64,000 nucleotides of DNA from an uncultured Algibacter sp. (GTDB taxonomy: Bacteria > Bacteroidota > Bacteroidia > Flavobacteriales > Flavobacteriaceae). The notes beneath the pieces are model-generated. The model was not told where the DNA came from, did no database searches, and saw only the letters and a list, made by a program, of their open reading frames with translations. A program made the translations under genes and the position numbers. The stretch's first letter is position 1, and every line of letters starts with the position of its first letter. The stretch covers positions 62,001 to 126,000 of the forward strand of contig NZ_CANMAU010000003.1 of assembly GCF_947495925.1 (NCBI RefSeq). The letters run 5' to 3'. This document shows positions 44,587 through 51,118 of this stretch, in pieces.

Positions 44587-46134
44587 TTATTTATCTCCTG
44601 CGCCTCTTGATACGGCTTCCATCACCTTGTCTAGACTAAAACTTCCAGGTTTTTGCCGAGGTGGATATTCTTTGAAACTTTGAAGCCACTGTCCCACATA
44701 AGCAGCCGATGGTGCAATCATAAACATATGATCTACCCACCATTGCTCATAGCCAATAGATTCTTCATGTGCTTTTTCAAAAGGATCCATTCTTAAATTG
44801 GCTACCATTGGTGCTCTAAGTGCCGTATAAGGGTTTCTCCAAACATCAATACCATCAGCATCTTGTTGTAAGAATGTAATTTTCCAGTTATTGTATCTAA
44901 ATGCAGCACAGCTACCATCATCTGTCCAATATAAGAACTCTTTTCGTGGCCATTCAGCTTCACCTTTAAATGCAGGTAATAAGTTATAGCCGTCTAAGTG
45001 TACTTTATAGTTTCTTCCATTCACTGTTCTACCTTTTAAAAGGTCTTCTTTCACAGTAGTATCTCCAGCAGCCGCTAATAATGTAGCCAGCATATCTTCA
45101 TGTGCTCCAATCTCATTAATTACTGTGCCAGGTTCAATCACCCCAGGCCAACGAATAACCGTTGGTACACGGAAACCACCTTCCCATTGTGTTGCTTTTT
45201 CACTTTTAAACATGGTTGTTCCTCCATCAGGCCATGTAAAAACTTCAGCACCATTATCTGTAGAATACATCACAATCGTGTTATCCTCAACACCTAATTC
45301 TTTCAGTTTGTCCAATAATTGACCAACCATACCGTCATGTTCTACCATACCATCAGCATAGACACCTAAGCCCGTTTTTCCTTCAGATTCTGGTCTTAAA
45401 TGCGTGTTTACGTGCATACGTGTACTGTTCCACCACACAAAAAATGGTTTGTCAGCTTTTGCCGCGTCATCCATAAAACGCAAAGCAGCATCAGTAACTT
45501 CCGTATCCACAGTTTCCATACGCTTTTTAGTTAATGGTCCTGTATCTTCTATTTTACCATCAGCGTAAGAGTGAATAACACCTCGTGGTCCAAATTTTTC
45601 TTTAAATGGTGTGCCATCAGGAAAAACAAAATCATTAGGGTAATCTGGGTGTTCTGGCTCCTCTTCAGCATTTAAATGGTAAAGGTTTCCAAAAAACTCG
45701 TCAAAACCGTGATTGGTTGGAAGCATTTCATCTAGATCACCTAAATGATTTTTTCCAAATTGCCCAGTTGTATACCCTCTAGCTTTTAATAATGTGGCAA
45801 TAGTAGGGTCTTCTTTTTGCATCCCTTCTGGCGCTCCTGGTAAACCTACCTTGGTAAGTCCTGTTCTAATAGGAGATTGCCCTGTAATAAAAGCAGCACG
45901 ACCAGCGGTACAACTCTGTTGGCCATACCAATCGGTAAATACAGCGCCTTCTTTTCCTATGCGGTCAATATTAGGCGTTCTATAGCCCATCATACCCATA
46001 TTATAGGCACTTACATTAAACTGCCCAATATCATCACCCCATATCACTAAGATATTAGGTTTTTTGTTTTTTTGAGCAAAAGATCCAAAAACCATACAAA
46101 GGAGTATGGCCATAGATAAACTAGTTTTTTTCAT
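44587..46134 (-). CDS. Periplasmic arylsulfatase-type sulfatase (Cys type, CTAGR)
   Basis: A 515-residue exported sulfatase. The signal peptide ends at GSFAQ; NILVIWGDDIGQFN holds the metal-binding Asp pair (34-35). The active site is SCTAGRAAFITGQ: Cys75 becomes formylglycine; CTAGR fits the CxAxR variant of the maturation motif instead of CxPxR. GQFGKNHLGD, HMFM-type tail and YSTDNGAEVFTWPDGG (Asp-Asn metal ligands) are also present. It needs a formylglycine-generating enzyme or anSME, not seen here. The target is likely a small sulfate ester. It follows the glycine-zipper gene by 94 bp. Confidence 0.92.
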   Translation of the reverse strand: MKKTSLSMAILLCMVFGSFAQKNKKPNILVIWGDDIGQFNVSAYNMGMMGYRTPNIDRIGKEGAVFTDWYGQQSCTAGRAAFITGQSPIRTGLTKVGLPGAPEGMQKEDPTIATLLKARGYTTGQFGKNHLGDLDEMLPTNHGFDEFFGNLYHLNAEEEPEHPDYPNDFVFPDGTPFKEKFGPRGVIHSYADGKIEDTGPLTKKRMETVDTEVTDAALRFMDDAAKADKPFFVWWNSTRMHVNTHLRPESEGKTGLGVYADGMVEHDGMVGQLLDKLKELGVEDNTIVMYSTDNGAEVFTWPDGGTTMFKSEKATQWEGGFRVPTVIRWPGVIEPGTVINEIGAHEDMLATLLAAAGDTTVKEDLLKGRTVNGRNYKVHLDGYNLLPAFKGEAEWPRKEFLYWTDDGSCAAFRYNNWKITFLQQDADGIDVWRNPYTALRAPMVANLRMDPFEKAHEESIGYEQWWVDHMFMIAPSAAYVGQWLQSFKEYPPRQKPGSFSLDKVMEAVSRGAGDK

Positions 46135-46228
46135 AAAATTGATTTTTAATTGTTAATGTAATTCAAGATAAATTATTAAAGTGATTTGTTGCTATTAATC
46201 TTAATATTTTTTGATGAAATAATAAATT

Positions 46229-46759
46229 TTAACCACCATGCTGAAGCATATGCTTGAGTAGCTCTTGTGATGGCCTGCCCGTTTCTAGTAAGCTGTACTT
46301 ATTTTCATAGAGGCGTATGGCATTTTCTGTGGCGGGTTGCATTTTACCATTAATGTCGCCAGGATCAAACCCCATGCGCATTAATGATTTTTGTATTTCT
46401 AGTACCGTGCCAGATTCGAAATTTTCTTGCTGTTCTTCTTGTTTTTTTAAACGTTCCATTTCGGCTTTTTGCTGGACTTTTTGGAGTCTTTCACGTTCAG
46501 CTTGTTGTCGCGCATAAGCCGCCTGTTGTGCTTCACGTTGTTTTTTCTCTTTAGCACCTTGTGCAAGCCCCACCACGCCACCAATAATAGCGCCGGTTTG
46601 AGCACCATCACGCCCTCCAACTAGTGAGCCAAGTGCGGCACCACCTAAGGCGCCTCCAAAAGCTCTACCTAATGCCTGAGCTTGTACTGCTGATTGAAAT
46701 ATAACCCCACAAAGCAGGAAGGTTAATGTAACAATGATTCTTTTTTGTTTTGTTTTCAT
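46229..46759 (-). CDS. Glycine-zipper protein with peptidoglycan-binding-like domain
   Basis: A 176-residue exported protein with a clear three-part layout: signal peptide ending at AVQAQ; a glycine zipper (GGALGGAALGSLVGGRDGAQ, residues 34-66) of the kind that inserts in the outer membrane; a Lys/Glu/Gln-rich coiled coil (about 70-113); and a C-terminal PG_binding_1-like domain (VLEIQKSLMRMGFDPGDING; MQPATENAIRLYEN). It may bridge outer membrane and cell wall. It overlaps the MORN gene by four bases, so they are translationally coupled. Confidence 0.75.
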   Translation of the reverse strand: MKTKQKRIIVTLTFLLCGVIFQSAVQAQALGRAFGGALGGAALGSLVGGRDGAQTGAIIGGVVGLAQGAKEKKQREAQQAAYARQQAERERLQKVQQKAEMERLKKQEEQQENFESGTVLEIQKSLMRMGFDPGDINGKMQPATENAIRLYENKYSLLETGRPSQELLKHMLQHGG

Positions 46760-47607
46760 GGTGCTACCTTTTTACCGTTTTTCCATGTTTCTTCTTTTGT
46801 TTTTCCATTCTTAAGATTAAAAACAATGATGCCGTCTGGCTCTCCGTTAACAAACTGACCTGTAGCAACGTCACCATCAAATGCAGTAAAAACACCTTTT
46901 CCATTAGGTTTTCCGGCCTTAAATGCACCTTCATATTGATCACCTTGAACAGTTTTTAACGTTCCAATACCTTCCGCCAGTTCATTTTTAAATTGGCCTA
47001 TATAAGTATCGCCATTAGGAACTAACAGTGTGCCTTTTCCTTGACGCTTGCCATTTTGAAAATCACCATAGTACTCTTCGCCTTCAGGCGTTATTTGATG
47101 ACCTTCGCCATGAGGCAGGTTGTTTTTTACTTCGCCTTCATAGCTACTACTATCGGCAAGGGTTGCTTTAATATAGCCATTCATATGGTCGTTTTTGAAG
47201 TCGCCTTCAGTACGACTCCCGTCAGGGAAAATGAGTAATCCGCGACCATGCATTTCACTATTTTTAAAATCACCGTTGTATTGAGCAAAACCATCTTCTA
47301 CTTCAAAATAAAGTTTACCCATACCTTCTGCTTTGCCATTAGCCATAGTTCCTGTAAAGCGTCCTACTATTTTGCCGTTTTCAAGCCAAACAAGTACACC
47401 GTTCCCAGAAGCTTTTCCTTTGTCATCGCAGGTTCCAGACCAGCTGATGCTTTCGTTTTCTGTTGGTGAAGAATTCCAAATACTACAGCCGGTAATGGGG
47501 TCTTTAAGCCAGACACCTTCTTCACTAGATTTGTCCTTTTCCTGAGCATCAATTTTGCTAAAAATTAAAAGCCCAGTAATAAGAAGAAATAGTTTAAATG
47601 ATTTCAT
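46756..47607 (-). CDS. Secreted MORN-repeat protein
   Basis: A 283-residue exported protein (signal LFLLITGLLIFSKIDAQ). After a short Cys/Trp-containing segment (GCSIWNSSPTENESISWSG) it consists of about nine MORN repeats with YxGxFxxGxxxGxGxxxxxxG spacing: for example EYYGDFQNGKRQGKGTLLVP and QYEGAFKAGKPNGKGVFTAF. MORN arrays form elongated beta-hairpin scaffolds. It is unusual that this one is exported. Coupled to the glycine-zipper gene and 43 bases after the ABM-like gene; all three are likely on the sigma-54 transcript. Confidence 0.85.
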   Translation of the reverse strand: MKSFKLFLLITGLLIFSKIDAQEKDKSSEEGVWLKDPITGCSIWNSSPTENESISWSGTCDDKGKASGNGVLVWLENGKIVGRFTGTMANGKAEGMGKLYFEVEDGFAQYNGDFKNSEMHGRGLLIFPDGSRTEGDFKNDHMNGYIKATLADSSSYEGEVKNNLPHGEGHQITPEGEEYYGDFQNGKRQGKGTLLVPNGDTYIGQFKNELAEGIGTLKTVQGDQYEGAFKAGKPNGKGVFTAFDGDVATGQFVNGEPDGIIVFNLKNGKTKEETWKNGKKVAP

Positions 47608-47650
47608 ACTTTAGTTGTTTATTGTTTGATTTTAATAGCTTGTTCCTGTT

Positions 47651-47938
47651 TTAAGTGTTTAGGGTGTCTAATGGTTTGGTTTCATAAATAACAGCCTCAT
47701 TTAAATGGCCTAATACTTCTACAGCCCCAATGAGATTCTCATAAATAGGACTTTCTAGGTCTTGCTGCATGTCGGTTTTATTAGACCACTGCTTGACGAA
47801 CTCAAAAGATTTGGTGGGTGATTCTATGCGCGAACCGTAAAGTGTAAACATGGGCCATTTAACCAACCTGCCCATGGCAATATCAAACTCATAAAGTTTG
47901 TCTTTGTGGATTTCGAACTGTAATAACAGCATGTACAT
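47651..47938 (-). CDS. ABM-like small protein (dimeric alpha-beta barrel)
   Basis: A 95-residue protein resembling antibiotic-biosynthesis-monooxygenase-type ferredoxin-like folds: MLLLQFEIHKDKLYEFDIAM as strand-helix, then KSFEFVKQWSNKTDMQQDLE and YENLIGAVEVLGHLNEAVI. Members bind or oxidise small aromatics or haem, but no catalytic residue can be named here. A second ATG two codons later is equally possible. It is the first gene downstream of the sigma-54 promoter. Confidence 0.55.
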   Translation of the reverse strand: MYMLLLQFEIHKDKLYEFDIAMGRLVKWPMFTLYGSRIESPTKSFEFVKQWSNKTDMQQDLESPIYENLIGAVEVLGHLNEAVIYETKPLDTLNT

Positions 47939-47971
47939 CTTGGTTGATTATTTGGTTGTGCCCATTTTAAG

Positions 47972-47986
47972 GCAAGTTGTATGCCA
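47972..47986 (-). promoter_or_regulatory. Sigma-54 (RpoN) promoter
   Basis: On the minus strand the sequence TGGCATACAACTTGCC gives GG (47985-47984), exactly ten bases, then GC (47973-47972): the invariant -24/-12 layout of sigma-54, with TGGCA and TTGC flanks matching consensus. Transcription would start about 47960, 22 bases before the first gene. A sigma-54 activator is encoded next to it. Confidence 0.8.
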
Positions 47987-48089
47987 AGACGAAATGTTAA
48001 AGAATGTTAATTTTTAATTGATTGATAATCAGTGTGTAAAATTTGAAATTTATTTTTTTATCTATTTCAGTGACTTGTTGCATACCGTT

Positions 48090-48122
48090 TAGCACGAAAT
48101 ATCGCGACTTTATATCGTGTTA
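48090..48122. promoter_or_regulatory. Dyad upstream of the sigma-54 promoter (candidate activator site)
   Basis: TAGCACGAAATA (48090-48101), nine-base spacer, TATATCGTGTTA (48111-48122): 10 of 12 positions are complementary between arms. The centre is about 145 bases upstream of the predicted start, within the usual enhancer range of sigma-54 activators. It is the most GC-rich, structured part of a 293-base gap with no gene. Confidence 0.5.
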
Positions 48123-48231
48123 TTTCGATGATAATGGTATTGAACACTAAGGCGAATTATTTTTAGTATTGAAGCACTAAATGGACCTAAAAAGCAGGAT
48201 AATAGATGAATTGGTATTTGATAAAAGCGGA

Positions 48232-50277
48232 TTAACTTTGTTTCATAATCTCTAACTTTTTCATTTTAGATCGCAATGTACTGGCTGGAAGATTTAGTAT
48301 TTGAGCAGCGCCATTTTTACCTGCAATTTGCCAATTGCAGTGTTCTAAGACATGAATGATATGCTTGCGTTCGCAATCTGCTAGAGTTTCCAGCGTTGCA
48401 TTTTCATTAGAGCTGCTGTTGGCAACATGGTCCTTATGTTTTGGCAGGGCTTCTGCTAGCTTTAACTTGCTGCCATCGGAAGTGATAATTGCGCGTTCAA
48501 TAATGTTTTTTAATTGCCTGATGTTCCCCGGCCAACTATGGTTGGTCAAGTCGTCCATTAATGTTTGTGATATTTGTTTAACCTGCCTTGTATATTTTCT
48601 ATTAAACAAATTAATAAACGCGTCAATGAGCAATGGAATATCTGCTTTTCTATTTCTTAGTGGCGGAATAGTAACAGGGAATACATTAATACGATAGTAT
48701 AAATCTGATCTAAATTGTCCTTTTTCAACAAGCGCTGTTAAATTCAAATTAGTGGCGGCAATGATACGGGTATCAATTTTAATAATTTTCTCGGCGCCTA
48801 GACGTTGTATTTCACCTTCTTGTAAAACCCTTAAAAGCTTGGGCTGAAGTGCCAGTGGTAATTCTCCAAATTCATCCAGAAATAAGGTGCCTGTATCAGC
48901 CAGCTCAAACATGCCGCGTTTTAATTTGTCTGCCCCAGTGAATGCGCCTTTCTCATAGCCAAATAATTCACTTTCAATTAAATCTTTGGGAATGGCAGAA
49001 CAATTTATTTTTATAAAGGGTTTGTCACTACGTTTACTTTTTTTATGAATTTCATTGGCAAAGAGTTCTTTTCCAACACCAGTTTCGCCCTCCAGAAGTA
49101 CAGGGACATCTAATGGAGCGACATCTTCTATACGGTTCATGACATAATTAAAATTGGGGCTTTCTCCAATAAGTTGATTTGAATCGTTTAAGAAGGTTGA
49201 CTCATTTTTGAGTTGAATGTTTTCCTCTTGTATTTTGTTTTTAAGTAATTCTAATTCCTTGTAGGCCATTCGAAGATTATTCTCTGACTCTACTAAGGTT
49301 GTTATATTATGTCCAAATAAATAGATGAAATCATATTGTTTTGAAGTTTCCGAGGCCTTTACTTTTACAAACGACCAGGCTATTGAAATATCTTCATTTT
49401 TAAACTTAAATTTTGAGATCACATTGCCCTTATCGTTATCTTCATTAAAAACAACATCTTTAAACTCTGGTAGAGTATCGCTTGATAATAATTCACAAAA
49501 AGTTGAGGTTAATGCGCGCTCATTCGTAAATAAGGAACTTTTAAAAAAACTATTTGAATATAGTATTTTGCCATCTAAATCGATGGACGCCACTAACGTG
49601 TTTTTATGATTTAATATAGCTTTTAGGTTGTTTTTATAAAAGCTAATGGATTGCGCTAGTTTTACTTTTTCTAATCGGTCCGAAACTAAGATGATAAGTT
49701 GAGTGCCAATAATAATAATGGGAAACAAATCTAAATACGTTAAGCTAAAGAGTCGTCGCCATGGTAAAGTGTTGCCAAAATAGTTAAAAGCAATCTCCTC
49801 GGTAACAAACAGGGTGTAGTATATGGTCACAAAGGTTAGCGGTCGCCTCACAATATTTTTTGTTTTTGATAGACCTTTTAACCCTTTGATACAGAAAAGA
49901 ACGGTGAGAAAATAGGCTGTATAGCTAAATATATATTGCAACCTAAACCAATGGTATCTAATATTGAAAAATGTAGAAATATAGTAGGCTATACCAAGAC
50001 CTACAATGGTCCATAAAACAGGTTTGTTTATATACTTTGATTCATAGCCAAAATACCATGGAAAGAGCACAAACATCCCTACCGCAAAGAACAGCGCTAA
50101 TTTAAACGACTCAAGCTGGATAGATGACAGAATGAAGTATATTCCAGATGCAATCGCAAAAAGCCCGAAGAAAAGTGTAGATCTATAGTTACGTTCAATA
50201 ATACCTAACCAAACATATGCAATCCCTGTTGTAACAGCAATCCCCGCAAAAAAGATAAAAAGTTGGTCTGAAAACAT
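48232..50277 (-). CDS. Sigma-54-dependent activator with integral membrane sensor and PAS domain
   Basis: A 681-residue transcription activator. The first 200 residues form about seven membrane helices (LFIFFAGIAVTTGIAYVWLG; LFPIIIIGTQLIILVSD). A PAS-like domain follows (about 215-320, ILNHKNTLVASIDLDGKILY), then the AAA+ domain: Walker A LEGETGVGKELFANEIHKK, the sigma-54 contact loop EKGAFTGADKLKRG, Walker B GTLFLDEFGELPLALQ. The C-terminus is a Fis-type HTH (GAAQILNLPASTLRSKMKKL). There is no receiver domain. It should sense a membrane or periplasmic signal and activate the promoter at 47972-47986. It follows paralogue B by 42 bp. Confidence 0.92.
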   Translation of the reverse strand: MFSDQLFIFFAGIAVTTGIAYVWLGIIERNYRSTLFFGLFAIASGIYFILSSIQLESFKLALFFAVGMFVLFPWYFGYESKYINKPVLWTIVGLGIAYYISTFFNIRYHWFRLQYIFSYTAYFLTVLFCIKGLKGLSKTKNIVRRPLTFVTIYYTLFVTEEIAFNYFGNTLPWRRLFSLTYLDLFPIIIIGTQLIILVSDRLEKVKLAQSISFYKNNLKAILNHKNTLVASIDLDGKILYSNSFFKSSLFTNERALTSTFCELLSSDTLPEFKDVVFNEDNDKGNVISKFKFKNEDISIAWSFVKVKASETSKQYDFIYLFGHNITTLVESENNLRMAYKELELLKNKIQEENIQLKNESTFLNDSNQLIGESPNFNYVMNRIEDVAPLDVPVLLEGETGVGKELFANEIHKKSKRSDKPFIKINCSAIPKDLIESELFGYEKGAFTGADKLKRGMFELADTGTLFLDEFGELPLALQPKLLRVLQEGEIQRLGAEKIIKIDTRIIAATNLNLTALVEKGQFRSDLYYRINVFPVTIPPLRNRKADIPLLIDAFINLFNRKYTRQVKQISQTLMDDLTNHSWPGNIRQLKNIIERAIITSDGSKLKLAEALPKHKDHVANSSSNENATLETLADCERKHIIHVLEHCNWQIAGKNGAAQILNLPASTLRSKMKKLEIMKQS

Positions 50278-50319
50278 GATTAAATTACAAATTATTCATT
50301 TTTAGTTAAAAAGGTGTTG

Positions 50320-50976
50320 TTAATTCAAATTAGAAATACCATATGTTTTCCGCTTTCCTAAATACTTAAAAAAGTAGGTGAGTGGAATAATTACCAAAAA
50401 TGAAATGGTCCAAACGGTTGGACTTATAGAAGCAAAAGGTAAAGAAATTAAGGCAGCGGTTGGTTCTGGTAATGATGAAAGTAAGAAGGCTTTCTCTTCG
50501 TTTTCGTCAATTTGATTAGATGTTAATTCTTTCTTTGTAGCATATAACCAGTTGTACGCTCCCAGAAAGCCAGCTAATGCTAGAAATACACTTTGCATTT
50601 GTAAGGCTAATTTTAGACCATCCATTTCCATATCAATTCTAACAAAATAAAGGTAAATCATCAAGCAAAACATTTGAAGAATGGTAAGTGTAGCATGCAT
50701 TGGTGTGCTTCTTACTAGATTACCTAACTGTCTGTTAAATTGTATCCAATATATAATAATCATAATAAGCCCTATAACAATTACAATTAAGGAAGATACA
50801 TGTTCTTCATAAATCTGGGTAAGTGTGCTAAATTTTAATGCAGGATCATCAGGACGCGGAAGGATTAGAAACGTTTGAAATATCATTAAAGCATATAATA
50901 CGTTAATGACAAGAGTTAAACTCTTTAGTGTACCTATTCCACGCTCTATTTGTGCTTTAGTTCGCAGTTTTTTCAT
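50320..50976 (-). CDS. TMEM175-like membrane protein, paralogue B
   Basis: A 218-residue membrane protein with five or six helices, paralogous to the protein at 41128-41754. Shared pattern: LVINVLYALMIFQTFLIL as helix 1, IIYWIQFNRQLGNLVRST as the YW signature, VFLALAGFLGAYNWLYATKK, LPEPTAALISLPFASISP and PTVWTISFLVIIPL. Start placed at ATG 50976 (MKKLRTKAQIERG); a TTG/ATG start ten codons upstream would translate a (GGTT)4 tract. It precedes the sigma-54 activator in the same orientation and is probably cotranscribed with it. Confidence 0.62.
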   Translation of the reverse strand: MKKLRTKAQIERGIGTLKSLTLVINVLYALMIFQTFLILPRPDDPALKFSTLTQIYEEHVSSLIVIVIGLIMIIIYWIQFNRQLGNLVRSTPMHATLTILQMFCLMIYLYFVRIDMEMDGLKLALQMQSVFLALAGFLGAYNWLYATKKELTSNQIDENEEKAFLLSSLPEPTAALISLPFASISPTVWTISFLVIIPLTYFFKYLGKRKTYGISNLN

Positions 50977-51060
50977 GGTTGGTTGGTTGGTTGGTATTAA
51001 TAGCAATTTACAAAATTGAAACGTTTTAAAGTTATTGATTGCTTATATTTTAATAAAGCA

Positions 51061-51090
51061 AAAGGAGCATAAATCAAATTATGCTCCTTT
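51061..51090 (-). terminator. Terminator after the 814-aa sulfatase gene
   Basis: Perfect 12-bp stem AAAGGAGCATAA (51061-51072) and TTATGCTCCTTT (51079-51090) with a six-base loop. It lies 29 bases after the sulfatase stop and separates it from paralogue B. Confidence 0.75.
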
Positions 51091-51118
51091 AATTATTAGG
51101 TTGATGTTTGTAAATTTT

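Noticed and set aside
47041-47552. Several + strand ORFs of 65-73 codons opposite the MORN gene
   Set aside because: They mirror the regular MORN repeat composition of the minus strand and show no protein family pattern.
50977-50993. (GGTT)4 tract at the start of TMEM175-like paralogue B as a phase-variable repeat
   Set aside because: Only about four copies, and it lies before the preferred ATG, so slippage would not shift the frame; too short to claim.
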